Positions 1 to 8,515 of a DNA stretch of 33,728 nt are shown here, in pieces. The stretch lies in NCBI RefSeq assembly GCF_009741925.1, contig NZ_WPCC01000036.1, forward strand, positions 1 to 33,728. The letters are read 5' to 3'. Source of the DNA: Natronomonas sp. CBA1123. GTDB lineage: Archaea; Halobacteriota; Halobacteria; Halobacteriales; Haloarculaceae. Each line of letters begins with the position of its first letter. Position 1 is the stretch's first letter. The notes under the pieces are model-generated. The model did no database searches and was not told where the DNA came from. It saw only the letters and a list, made by a program, of their open reading frames with translations. The translations under genes were made by a program, and so were the position numbers.

Positions 1-50
1 AAAACTCGAACTCGTCAAACGCGACCACGGCGAGAAGTCGGAGTCTCGAC

Positions 51-410
51 CATACCATGCTCCGCGTCGAGGACGCAGACGAGGCCATCGGCTGGTTCAG
101 CCGGAAACTGGAGTACGACCTCTTCCGACAGGCCGAGTTCGACCGAACTTCGCGTTGTACTTCATGAAGCCCGAAAGACGCCGCCGAAGAGGCGATGAGC
201 GTCGACTGACGTACAACTACGATGGCCGAAGCTACGAACTGGGTGATTCGTGGGGCCACGTCGCCGTTCGGTGTGACGACCTCGATTCGACGTGGGAGAC
301 GCTGATGACTCGTGACGCCGCCGACTACCGGGACCCCGAATCCTGCGGGAACCGCTATGCGTTCACGAAGACGAACGACGGTCACGAAGTGGAAGTAGTC
401 ACGCGGGTAG
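51..410 (+). pseudogene. degraded VOC-superfamily (glyoxalase-like) gene
   Basis: Translation from about 51 gives the start of a vicinal-oxygen-chelate protein (DHTMLRVEDAD, then WFSRKLEYDLF), but that frame stops at about 165. The homologous reading resumes in another frame (FALYFMKPE near 150), moves one base for DAAEEAMSV near 175, then moves back for LTYNYDG, GDSWGHVAVR, DYRDPESCG and GHEVEVV up to about 405. Three single-base shifts within about 70 bases make an intact protein impossible as written. The order of blocks matches a single lactoylglutathione-lyase-like domain, which would normally bind a divalent metal. The N-terminal start is also lost, since the residues before the first ATG (57) already look like family sequence. 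Either this is a true pseudogene or the first bases of the window are poor-quality sequence. The family is clear. The enzyme substrate is not. Confidence 0.7.
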
Positions 411-455
411 TCGAACGCGAACGGCGACGGAGTCGTCGTGAGCGCCTTTTTCATC
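367..455 (+). repeat. direct repeat copy 1 (VOC gene tail)
   Basis: An 89-base stretch covering the last codons of the VOC pseudogene and its 3' flank. It is repeated almost identically at 519-606, with one base deleted in a GGG run and one T-to-C substitution. The 63 bases between the copies (456-518) are unique. Being nearly identical, the duplication looks recent, or is an assembly artefact. Confidence 0.85.
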
Positions 456-518
456 GAAGTTTTTGCCGCGAGTGGTCGCACTCCGTGCGACCCGAGCGGG
501 AAAAAGTTCGGCGTTGAG

Positions 519-606
519 GAAGACGAACGACGGTCACGAAGTGGAAGTAGTCACGCGGTAGTCGAACGCGAACGGCGACGGAGTCGCCGTGAGCGCCTTT
601 TTCATC
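519..606 (+). repeat. direct repeat copy 2 (VOC gene tail)
   Basis: Second copy of the 367-455 repeat, 88 bases, differing by one deletion and one substitution. It does not extend an open VOC frame. Together with 456-518 it fills the roughly 300-base stretch before the first archaeosortase gene, where I see no other gene. Confidence 0.85.
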
Positions 607-685
607 TCCCGTAGCCATCTCCGTCCGACCACGTAGCAGCGGCGCAGTCCCGTGGCCGTGCGCTCGTCGCGCCTTCGACGACAAA

Positions 686-693
686 ACATATAC
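686..693 (+). promoter_or_regulatory. TATA-like promoter of the archaeosortase paralog
   Basis: An AT-rich ACATATAC lies centred about 28 nt before the ATG at 718, as expected for a leaderless haloarchaeal transcript. It supports the 718 start rather than earlier in-frame GTG codons. The box is flanked by GACGAC (677-682) and its inverted copy GTCGTC (696-701). This could be an operator, but such triplets are common in this GC-rich DNA. Confidence 0.55.
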
Positions 694-717
694 TCGTCGT
701 CCTGCATTGCTTCGACA

Positions 718-1671
718 ATGAGTCTCTCCGCGCTCCCGACGAGTGGCCCCTCGGTGTTGCCGGTCACCGACGTGCTCGCGTGGATTATCGTCGCTGTTTT
801 CTTCGCCGGCGTGCTCGCAGAGTCGACGGACCGCCGTGCGGCGGCCCGAAAACTGACCGCCGGCGCGTGGGGGCTGTTTTCCGTGTTCTGGTTGCTCCTC
901 ATCCACTTCTACGTCTTCGTCCACCGGAGCATCGTCGAGACGGTGTTGGTCGCAATCGCCGTTCCGGCGTGTCTGTACGTCGGCTGGCGGCTGTATCACG
1001 GCCGAGATTCGCTGCTGGTCGTCTCCAGAGCCGTCGCGTTCATGGGGCTGCTGTATCTGCCCTTCGAGACCTCGCCGGCCGCCCGGCAGTTCCTCATCGA
1101 GACGGTCGCCACGCAGACGGCGTGGCTCATCGAGGCGCTCGGCTACGGTGGGGGGATGGAACTCATCGAGGACCCCTTCGGCGAGACGGGTTACGTGAAC
1201 ACGTTCTTCTTCCCGGCGACGGGCCGGTCCTCGCAAATCGTCTTCGCCTGTACCGGGTTGGCGAGTATGGCGATTTTCGGTGGCCTTTCGGCTGCCGTCG
1301 ACGCGCCGCTCCGCCGAAAAGTGACTGCCTTGGTCGCGTCGGTGTCCATCATCTGGGTGCTCAACCTCGGCCGAAACGCCTTCATCGCCCTAGCGAACGG
1401 CCACCAGTGGTTCGATTACGCGTGGCTCGAAGGCCCGGTGATGTTCGTCTTCGGGCTGTCGGACCCCGGGCGAGTGTCGTTCTTCGTCGCCGACCGAATC
1501 CTCTCACAGGGGCTCGCGGTGTTCGCGCTCATCGGCGTCGCCTGGCTCGTCTCGCGGTGGCTGCCCGAGCTGTTGGACATCGCCGAGGAACTGCTGTCGC
1601 TGCTGACGGGTAGTGAGGTGACGCTCCGCTCGCCACAGACGGCCACGGACGGAGGTGACCCCGAGCCGTGA
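718..1671 (+). CDS. archaeosortase A paralog (divergent)
   Basis: A 317-residue integral membrane protein of the exosortase/archaeosortase family, predicted to cleave and transfer C-terminal sorting signals of surface proteins. It aligns along its length with the second copy at 2753-3721: shared WGLFxVFWLLL, PACLY, GRDSL, the catalytic-type motif ACTGL (Cys178), NLGRN (Arg219) and NGHQWFD. At the position where the second copy has SHIVAE (His252), this one has SFFVAD, so the third polar residue expected in the family is phenylalanine, although Arg252 and Arg260 lie close by. Its stop overlaps the GTG start of the downstream Tat protein by 4 nt, so the two are translationally coupled. The start is chosen from the TATA spacing. 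Family is confident. Whether it is active, or has changed substrate specificity, is unknown. Confidence 0.85.
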   Translation: MSLSALPTSGPSVLPVTDVLAWIIVAVFFAGVLAESTDRRAAARKLTAGAWGLFSVFWLLLIHFYVFVHRSIVETVLVAIAVPACLYVGWRLYHGRDSLLVVSRAVAFMGLLYLPFETSPAARQFLIETVATQTAWLIEALGYGGGMELIEDPFGETGYVNTFFFPATGRSSQIVFACTGLASMAIFGGLSAAVDAPLRRKVTALVASVSIIWVLNLGRNAFIALANGHQWFDYAWLEGPVMFVFGLSDPGRVSFFVADRILSQGLAVFALIGVAWLVSRWLPELLDIAEELLSLLTGSEVTLRSPQTATDGGDPEP

Positions 1672-2681
1672 CCGAGGACTCACGGCTGGACGGTCTCCGT
1701 GAGGTATCGAGGCGGCGCTTTCTCGCTGGTGCAGGCGCGACGTTGGGTGGTGTCGGTGCGGCGAAGGCGATTCACAACACGACACTCGGATACGGGCAGT
1801 TCGGCATGGGGACGAACCTCCACGAGCAGGACCTCGCTCCGGTCATCACCGAGCGCTTGACGCCGAGTTACGACGAGACGGTCGACGGCACGCGGCTTCG
1901 CCTCGTCGAGAACGGCGTCACGGCGTGGAACGACGACGCGACGCACCGACTCGCGTTCACTGAAGACTCCGCCGCCGACGCCCGCGAACTCGATTCGGAA
2001 CTCGGTCTCGGTGGGCGCCTCGCCGAGCTGTTCGTCGACGGGGAAGCGCTGTTGGCCGGCGACTACAAATTCGAGTTCAGCCAACCGGAGGCGTTCTTCG
2101 AGCGCGTCACGCAATCCGACGCCCGCTCCGACGCAGTCGCGGCTGTTCGGGGCCGCCGTGACCGAACCGTCGACCCGGCTATCGTCGAACGGTTCGCCGA
2201 TGCCGACCCCGCAAAAATCAGGGCGCTCGTCGACGGCCTCGTGGCGGGGTTCCGCGAACACGCGGGGTACGACATCCCCCGGTATCTCGCGGGCTCCGTC
2301 GAAGACAACGTCGTCTTCGGAACCGTCGACCTTCGGAAACACTTCGAGGGGGAGGTCACCTTCGAGGCGATTTTAGAAAACGACGGGACAGGGCTGTTCT
2401 GTTGGGAGTTGGTCCATCGCTCGATAGATGCGCTTCAAGCGGTCGGCCCGTGGCAACAGACCGTTCCCGTCGCGGCCTGTTACATCAGCGACCGAAGGCA
2501 CAAACACGCGTTTACGGGTGTCACGAGCGTCATCCGCGAGGACGACGAACTCGTCTTCCCGATGACGTTCCTCGATTACACCCACTCGACGCTGTACGAC
2601 GACCTCCACATCACGGGCGTGACGGGTGAGGGATTGGCGGCGTACACCGACGGCCACCGCGCCGACGAAGTGTTCTGGTGA
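1668..2681 (+). CDS. Tat-exported protein, possibly transglutaminase-like, coupled to archaeosortase paralog
   Basis: A 337-residue protein starting with GTG inside the stop of the upstream archaeosortase gene. The N-terminus has a twin-arginine signal (SRRRFLAGAGATLGG, residues 14-28) followed by a small-residue stretch, so export as a folded protein is likely. There is no lipobox cysteine and no C-terminal membrane anchor. In the last third, Cys245 (GLFCWE), His280 (KHAFTGV) and Asp303 (FLDYTH) occur in the order and spacing of a transglutaminase-like Cys-His-Asp triad. This is pattern-based inference from my reading and has not been confirmed by a profile search. The middle is acidic with no motif I recognise. 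The context, overlapping an archaeosortase gene and followed by a second one, suggests a role in processing or coupling of surface proteins. It may instead be a substrate or accessory factor. Confidence 0.6.
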   Translation: MTEDSRLDGLREVSRRRFLAGAGATLGGVGAAKAIHNTTLGYGQFGMGTNLHEQDLAPVITERLTPSYDETVDGTRLRLVENGVTAWNDDATHRLAFTEDSAADARELDSELGLGGRLAELFVDGEALLAGDYKFEFSQPEAFFERVTQSDARSDAVAAVRGRRDRTVDPAIVERFADADPAKIRALVDGLVAGFREHAGYDIPRYLAGSVEDNVVFGTVDLRKHFEGEVTFEAILENDGTGLFCWELVHRSIDALQAVGPWQQTVPVAACYISDRRHKHAFTGVTSVIREDDELVFPMTFLDYTHSTLYDDLHITGVTGEGLAAYTDGHRADEVFW

Positions 2682-2752
2682 CGGTTCCGCACGAGTCGAA
2701 CACGGGCCAACAAGGATTTTACCGCACCGACCCTTCCTGTCGGTACGAATAG

Positions 2753-3721
2753 ATGCTCCCCTTCGACGTACTGGCGGTGACGGACCCACTTGCGTGGGTT
2801 CTCATCGCGCTGTTCGGCGGCGGTGCCCTCGCCGAGCGGTGGCGTCCGGACCTCGCACGTTACGTCGTCGGCGCTGCGTGGGGGCTGTTCGCCGTCTTCT
2901 GGCTGCTGCTCGCGCCGTTTTTCTTCTTCGAGCAGAACAGTTTCGTCGAGGCGCTGCTCGCTCTCGTCGGCGTCCCGGCGTGTCTGTACGCCGGGTATCT
3001 GCTCGTTGACGGCCGGGATTCGCTGTTCGTCCTCTCGCGGGCCGTGGCGGTGATGGGCATCATCTACCTCCCGGCGGAGACGATACCGCTGGTCAGACAG
3101 CTGTTGGTCGAACACGTCGCCAGCCAGACGGCGTCGCTGATGTCGTTGCTCGGCTACGACCCGACGCTGCAGCCCATCGGGCCGGAGCGGCCGGCCTACG
3201 AGGGGTTCCACGCCGCCTTCTACTTCGAGACGCCCGACCCGAACCACGCCGGCATCGTCTACAACATCATCATGGCGTGTACGGGACTGGGGAGCATGGC
3301 CATCTTCGCCGGCTGTATCGCCGCGGTCCGGGCGCCGTTGGGACGAAAACTCCGGGCGCTGGCCGTCTCGATTTCCATCATCTACGTCCTCAACATCATC
3401 CGGACGACGTTCATCGGGCTCGCCTTCGGCCACCAGTGGTTCGACGGGCCCTACACGCCCTACCTCATGACGGTGTTCGGCGAATCCGACCCCTACATGG
3501 TGTCTCACATCGTCGCCGAGAGCGTCATCAGCCAGTTGCTGTCGGTCGTCGCATTGGTGGCGATTGCGTGGTTCGTCATCCGCGAACTCCCCGAACTACT
3601 CGTCATCATCGACGACGTGGCGTACATGGCGACCGGCGAGGACCGCGACACGGCGTCGGAACTCGGGTTCCTGCCGGACACGGAGGAGACGGTGACCGAA
3701 CGACCGACCGGCGACGACTGA
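2753..3721 (+). CDS. artA: archaeosortase A (canonical copy)
   Basis: A 322-residue multi-pass membrane protein. In haloarchaea ArtA removes the PGF-CTERM tail of surface proteins and is needed for their lipid anchoring. Motifs seen are MACTGLGSMAIF with Cys176, YVLNIIRTTF with Arg217, GLAFGHQWFD, and SHIVAESVISQ with His252, which fit the family's conserved polar residues. Hydrophobic helices fill most of residues 10-280, and the tail is acidic and probably cytoplasmic. The start is ATG at 2753. A TTTTA element near 2716-2721 may be its own promoter, separate from the upstream pair. It ends 10 bases before the convergent dphB gene. Two candidate substrates with A-G-F tails lie in the same window (5701-8247 and 13002-14069). 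Confidence 0.9.
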   Translation: MLPFDVLAVTDPLAWVLIALFGGGALAERWRPDLARYVVGAAWGLFAVFWLLLAPFFFFEQNSFVEALLALVGVPACLYAGYLLVDGRDSLFVLSRAVAVMGIIYLPAETIPLVRQLLVEHVASQTASLMSLLGYDPTLQPIGPERPAYEGFHAAFYFETPDPNHAGIVYNIIMACTGLGSMAIFAGCIAAVRAPLGRKLRALAVSISIIYVLNIIRTTFIGLAFGHQWFDGPYTPYLMTVFGESDPYMVSHIVAESVISQLLSVVALVAIAWFVIRELPELLVIIDDVAYMATGEDRDTASELGFLPDTEETVTERPTGDD

Positions 3722-3731
3722 CCCGCTGTCT

Positions 3732-4532
3732 CTACACCGGGTCGGGAAGCGACTCCTCCGGTGCGCCTGCCAACGTCGACAGCGCGTCGTGTTCGAGGAC
3801 GTGGAGGTCGCCCGGAATCACGAGCAGGTGGAGGGGGTCGCCGAAAGTCCGGTCGGCGAGGGCATCGAGTCGGTCGGCGGCGACCACCGGGTCGGGACTT
3901 CCCGCGCGGGCGACGACACAGCCGACACAATCGAGTTCCTCGGCGAGTAGTTCGGCGGCGTAGTCGGCAGTCATGTACTCCTCGTGGTCGGGGTCGATTC
4001 CCGAGGGGCCGGTTCCAACCTTGATATCGAGGTAGACGAGGGTGTGGAGGCCGCGCTCGCGGTTGTCGGCGATGGTGTCGAGGACGCTGCCCGGAACGCC
4101 GTCGGCGCCGTGGGCATAGGGGAAGGGGAGTGTCGTCGCCTTTCCGAAGCGGTAGTTCTGGAGGCCGGTCAGGGAGGCAGCGGCCGCCTCGGCGGTCGTT
4201 CCGTGGACGACTCGCGTCTCGATGTCGCGTTCGGCCGCCCGGAGTCGCAAATCGACGTGGGTGGTGGAAATCATCGTGTCGCCGGCGGTGAGGAAGACGC
4301 ACTCGCCGTCTTCGGCGGCGTCGAATATCGGTTCGGGGTCGGATTCGACGCCGGGGCGGTCCCGCACCTCGATGTCGGTGTCGTGGTAAGATTCGAGGGA
4401 TTGGACGCTCGCGCCGGCGAGTTTGCTGGTGTAGAACTCCGCGAAGACGCGGTCGGCCGACCGAATCGCCTCCCGCCCCTCGACGGTAATCGAGCGTTCG
4501 TCGTAGAGGCCGAGACCAACGAAAGTGAGCAT
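3732..4532 (-). CDS. dphB: diphthine synthase
   Basis: A 266-residue AdoMet-dependent methyltransferase of the tetrapyrrole-methylase fold. It methylates the modified histidine of elongation factor aEF2 on the way to diphthamide. The N-terminus MLTFVGLGLYDERSIT is characteristic of the archaeal family, as are FAEFYTSKL, the glycine-rich TAGDTMISTTH, SLTGLQNYRFGK and the late DIKVGTG/HEEYM block. Length is normal. It starts at 4532, with a CTTTTGAC-like promoter about 25 nt upstream on the minus strand, and is divergent from trm5. It converges with artA, separated by 10 bases. Confidence 0.95.
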   Translation of the reverse strand: MLTFVGLGLYDERSITVEGREAIRSADRVFAEFYTSKLAGASVQSLESYHDTDIEVRDRPGVESDPEPIFDAAEDGECVFLTAGDTMISTTHVDLRLRAAERDIETRVVHGTTAEAAAASLTGLQNYRFGKATTLPFPYAHGADGVPGSVLDTIADNRERGLHTLVYLDIKVGTGPSGIDPDHEEYMTADYAAELLAEELDCVGCVVARAGSPDPVVAADRLDALADRTFGDPLHLLVIPGDLHVLEHDALSTLAGAPEESLPDPV

Positions 4533-4622
4533 ACTCCCGTTCGGGGGGCCGCGGTCAAAAGCGCCGCGTTCGCCGGCCGCGGAAACGTCAGGCTTACCGC
4601 CCGCGCCCGCCGACTGCCGGTA

Positions 4623-5610
4623 ATGGCTGTTCCGTGCGTCCGCGTTCCCCGCGAGCGGGGCGAAGAAACCAGACAGCGACTCGCCGAAGCGGACGCTATC
4701 GCCGACGGCTACGAAATCGAGGTCGTCGACGGTGACATCTACATTCCCGTCGAGGAGTCACTCGACCCGGCCGCGGTCGACGGCGAACTCGTCTACCGAG
4801 ACGCCCCCCGTTCGAGAGGGCCAGACGCTCCCGAAGGACCTGCTCGGTTTCGACCCCTCCTACGAGCGACTCGGCGAGATAGCCATCATCGACGAGGACG
4901 ACGACGAACGCGCCAAAGAAATCGCTGACGCGCTCATGGATTCGGATTTGCCCATCGGGACGGTCGTCAACCGCGCCTCGCCCATCGAGGGTGAACTCCG
5001 GGTTCGGAACTGGGACGTACTCGCCGGCAAGACGACCGAGACCGTCCATCGCGAGTACGGCTGTGCGTTCGAACTCGACATCGCCGAGGTGTTCTTCTCA
5101 CCCCGATTGGCCACCGAACGCCACCGCGTCACCGACCAGGTCGAGTCGGGCGAGCAGTTCCTCGATATGTTCGCCGGCGTCGGCCCGTTCGTCATCCCTG
5201 CCGCGAAGCGGGGCGCCGAATGTGTCGGCGTCGACCTCAACGAAGCCGCCGTCGAGTACCTCCGCCGGAACGCCGAGCGAAACGGCGTCGAAGACCGCGT
5301 CACCGCAATCGCGGGCGACGTTCGGGCGGTCGACGGATACGACGATTGGGCCGACCGTATCGTGATGAACCTCCCACACAGCGCCGACGAGTTCCTCGAC
5401 ACCGCCGTCGAACTCGCCGGCGACGACTGTGTGATTCACTACTACGACATCCAACACGACACCGACCCGTTCGGCCCCGGCGAGGCCGCAATCCGGGCGG
5501 CCGCCGAACCGGCCTACGAGGTCACCGTCGAAACGAGACACGACGTGCGGTCGTACGCCCCCCACGAGCGCAACGTCTGTCTCGACGTTCGGCTTCGTCG
5601 CTCCCGGTAA
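4623..5610 (+). CDS. trm5: tRNA (guanine37-N1)-methyltransferase, frameshifted as sequenced
   Basis: Trm5-family enzyme making m1G37 in tRNA with AdoMet, which prevents +1 frameshifting during translation. The N-terminal part (MAVPCVRV to ELVYRDAP) is read from ATG 4623. The rest (REGQTLPKDLLGFDPSYERLG onward) lies one base ahead. Removing one C from the C6 run at 4804-4809 joins them into a 328-residue protein of normal length, reading DAPVREGQTLPK. Catalytic-domain motifs are the AdoMet loop LDMFAGVGPFVIPAAKRG, VDLNEAAVEYL and the Trm5-type NLPHSADEFLD. A CTTACC promoter element sits about 25 nt upstream. The protein is essential in many organisms, so a homopolymer sequencing error is more likely than real loss. 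A true frameshift cannot be excluded. Confidence 0.88.
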
Positions 5611-5700
5611 GAGGCCCCCACGCCATCGTTTGGACGCGTTTGTCAGAACTCCTTTAGAGTGATGTGAGAACCGTCGTAGTAACCAGGGGTGCCCCAGAAC

Positions 5701-8247
5701 ATGCGTACCGAATCGACAACCACGGAACGTGTTCGTTCGTTGCTGTTGGTCGCCGTGATGATTTGTGCTCTCGTCGGCGGCTCCGTCGCGGTGGCCGGGT
5801 CGGCGACGGCAGACCTCGACACCTCGTCGGGTTTCACGACCGACGACACGTCGAGCGACGGTAGCGACAACACCAATGACACGGACAGCGGGACGAATAC
5901 CACCGAATCGGATGAGACGACCAAGAACGAAACCTGGACACACACTGGGGAGGCGACGGCCGGGCCGGATAGCGTCGGCGTGACGGCTGGGGCGGATGGA
6001 CAACCGGCAATCGCGACCGCCGATGCCGGCCCGTCGACGTTGCGGTTCACGGAGGACGAGCCCAACGGCTTCCCGGCCGACGGGACGGCGACGCTGACGC
6101 TCCCCGAAGACGGCGGCGTGACGTTCGACACCGAAGCGAGTTCGGTTTCGGTGACCGCGACCAACGCGACGGTCTCGGGGACGGACCTCTCCGAACGGGA
6201 ACTCTCGATTGCGGTCGACACCGAAAACGGGACCGACACCAAAATCACCGTCGACGGCCTTCGGTTCGCCGTCACAGCGGATGCGAAAGCCACGGAAGCG
6301 ACGTGGACGTTCGGGGATGCGACTGGAACCACGACGGTCGAACCGGAGCGAATGACGGCCGCCGGATTCGGCTCGGTCGTCGCACGCGGTGCCCACGGCG
6401 CTCCCGAGGAGGGAACTGGATTCTCGCTACAGCCCGACCAAGGGGAGGCCCGAACCAACGGCTTCCACGAGCGAGGAGATTTCGTCGGCGTCTTCATCGA
6501 CGAGGCGTACGCCGACCGACTCGCTTTCGACCGCTCTTCGGTCGACGACCTCGAAATCCGAACGACCAACGGATGCCACCGGGACAACCTCGTGGAATCG
6601 ACGGGCGCCAGAAACGTCTACGTCCAAGATGGCGTGTTGTTCTTCAAAGTTTACTGCCAACTCGACCACAGCGACTACCTCACTGTCCAGAACGTGCGGT
6701 TCAATACGACTGGTGCGACCGCGGATGAGGCCCCGGACTTCGATGCGGCGCTCGAGGTGAAGTACGACCCAGTCAACAACACCGACTCGACGCGTGTGGC
6801 GGCCGACGGCGACACCCAAGTGTCCGTCCGCTCGCCGACCGTCGAGGGGGCGAACACCTCGGTCGAACGAGGTTCGAACGCCACTGATGGTGATGAACCG
6901 GTGTCGATTACCCTAACCGACGAACACGGCGGGATGGTCGCAGATGGGAGCCAACTCACCCTTTCGCTGGCCGGCGGCGACGGCGTCTCGTTCGACGACT
7001 CTCAGAGCGTCGAAGTCGTCTCCGAGAGCGACTCCTTCACCGCGACGGTCGCCGAGGTGACTCCGGGCTCGATAGTCCTCGACGTCGACGGCGACAGTTC
7101 CGCGGGCGATTCGCTGACGATCCGGGGTGCCAACGAGAGCGGCCTCACTTTCGATGTCGGCGAGAACGCCTCCGACGCCAACCTGACGGTGACGACCAAC
7201 GCCGGCGGCGACGACGTGACCCAACGAGCAGGGAGCGTCTCAGTCGGTGGTTCGGACTCCGGGGCTGACGAGGGAGACGAGGGAGAGGACGAAGACAGCA
7301 GTGGTGACGACGGTGGTGGTGAGGATGGAATCGGCGATGGTGACGATGGCGACTCCGACGGTGATGGCGAAGGCGGTGAGAACGATGATGGCGAAGACGG
7401 CGAAGAAGACAGCAGCAACGATAGCGACGATAACACTGGCGACGGAACCGAAAACGCAGATGACGACTCCGGTCCCTCCGGTGGCTCCGGGGACTCGCCC
7501 CCGAGTTCCGGCGGTGGCGGAGGCGGCGGAGGCGGAGGTGGCGCCCCCGCGGATGACTCGACCGACGATTCCACTGCCGACGACAACGCCGCAGCGACGG
7601 CAACCCAACCCATCGAGGACGCGGCACCCGACCAGCCCGGCACGACCGTCGAGTTCGACATCGGCATGCTCGATTCCATCACCTTCGCCGAGGGGGCGTC
7701 GGGCAACGTCACGGTGACGGTCCACGAAGAACTCCCCGAGGGCGTCCCAGCCACGCCCGGGACGTTGATACGAGCGATGACAATCGAGGTGCCCGAGGAA
7801 CTCGAAAACGAGTCGGCCACCATCACCATGTCAGCCGATGCCGACTCGCTCGATGCCGACGCCGAGCGGGTCGTGCTTGGTCACTACGACGACGGGGATG
7901 GCGAGTGGGACACCCTCGAAACGACGGTAAGCGAGTCCGAGAGTGGCGAGTTGACCTTCGAGGCGACCACGCCCGGGTTCTCGCTGTTCGCGGTCCAGAC
8001 GACCCAGTCGACACCCACTCCGACAACGTCCGGAACCGAGGGGACGGCGACCCCGGCCGATTCCGAAACGGAAACGCCGACACCCACCGCCGCCCCCGGC
8101 GACGACGCTGGTGGTGACGGCCCCCTCCACGAAGCCGCCGGTTTCACCCAGTCGATGGGAACGAGCGTTCTCCTCGGCGTCGCGATTGCCGCGCTGCTGC
8201 TCGTCGTCTCGGGTATCCGGCTGTACCGTCGCAACGATAGCCTGTAG
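5701..8247 (+). CDS. secreted surface protein with PGF-pre-PGF domain
   Basis: An 848-residue exported protein. Order: Sec-type signal peptide (about 1-37, ending GSATA); threonine/aspartate-rich segment with many N-x-S/T sequons; beta-sandwich-like repeats (to about 515); a very acidic D/E/G/S low-complexity segment (about 518-593); a run of about 12 glycines near 604-615; a PGF-pre-PGF-type domain (about 637-765, ending ATPGFSLFAV); a threonine/proline-rich stalk; and a C-terminal transmembrane helix (about 818-841) with a short basic tail. This is the architecture of haloarchaeal surface proteins handled by archaeosortase A. Before the helix there is EAAGF rather than PGF, so anchoring could be by the helix itself or by a sortase tolerating the variant. 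ATG 5701 is preferred to GTG 5689 because it starts directly at the signal peptide. Ligand unknown. Confidence 0.8.
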   Translation: MRTESTTTERVRSLLLVAVMICALVGGSVAVAGSATADLDTSSGFTTDDTSSDGSDNTNDTDSGTNTTESDETTKNETWTHTGEATAGPDSVGVTAGADGQPAIATADAGPSTLRFTEDEPNGFPADGTATLTLPEDGGVTFDTEASSVSVTATNATVSGTDLSERELSIAVDTENGTDTKITVDGLRFAVTADAKATEATWTFGDATGTTTVEPERMTAAGFGSVVARGAHGAPEEGTGFSLQPDQGEARTNGFHERGDFVGVFIDEAYADRLAFDRSSVDDLEIRTTNGCHRDNLVESTGARNVYVQDGVLFFKVYCQLDHSDYLTVQNVRFNTTGATADEAPDFDAALEVKYDPVNNTDSTRVAADGDTQVSVRSPTVEGANTSVERGSNATDGDEPVSITLTDEHGGMVADGSQLTLSLAGGDGVSFDDSQSVEVVSESDSFTATVAEVTPGSIVLDVDGDSSAGDSLTIRGANESGLTFDVGENASDANLTVTTNAGGDDVTQRAGSVSVGGSDSGADEGDEGEDEDSSGDDGGGEDGIGDGDDGDSDGDGEGGENDDGEDGEEDSSNDSDDNTGDGTENADDDSGPSGGSGDSPPSSGGGGGGGGGGGAPADDSTDDSTADDNAAATATQPIEDAAPDQPGTTVEFDIGMLDSITFAEGASGNVTVTVHEELPEGVPATPGTLIRAMTIEVPEELENESATITMSADADSLDADAERVVLGHYDDGDGEWDTLETTVSESESGELTFEATTPGFSLFAVQTTQSTPTPTTSGTEGTATPADSETETPTPTAAPGDDAGGDGPLHEAAGFTQSMGTSVLLGVAIAALLLVVSGIRLYRRNDSL

Positions 8248-8311
8248 TCGCGTCCCTCGAAGTAGGTTCGCAACCCTTATTGCGATTATCCTCCCACGGT
8301 GGAATAGGCGC

Positions 8312-8384
8312 GCCGGAGTAGCTCAGCTGGCAGAGCGATTCCTTCGTAAGGAATAGGTCGAGGGTTCAAATCCCTCCTCCGGCT
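8312..8384 (+). tRNA. tRNA-Thr (anticodon CGU)
   Basis: A cloverleaf can be folded by hand. The acceptor GCCGGAG (8312-8318) pairs with CTCCGGC (8377-8383). The D arm is GCTC/GAGC. The anticodon stem ATTCC/GGAAT encloses loop TTCGTAA with anticodon CGT. The T arm is GAGGG-TTCAAAT-CCCTC. The discriminator base is T, and CCA is not encoded. There is no intron. A CTTATT promoter-like element lies about 30 nt upstream. Confidence 0.95.
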
Positions 8385-8515
8385 TCTTCTGCCGAACCAC
8401 GTGAGGCGAAAGCCGAGCGTGGGATTCGAATCGAGAACAGCTCCGCTCCGACCCCGGTTCACAATCATCTCATCCGGCTTTTTGACGGAACGAAGTGGAG
8501 TCGGAGCGCGAGGAG

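Noticed and set aside
7002-7829. Long opposite-strand open frame rich in Ser/Pro
   Set aside because: It is the antisense reading of the acidic low-complexity region of the surface protein and has no family features.
8385-8515. Possible tRNA-linked attachment site after tRNA-Thr
   Set aside because: A short TCCGGCT match recurs about 90 bases downstream, but no integrase, no longer repeat and no mobile gene content is present.
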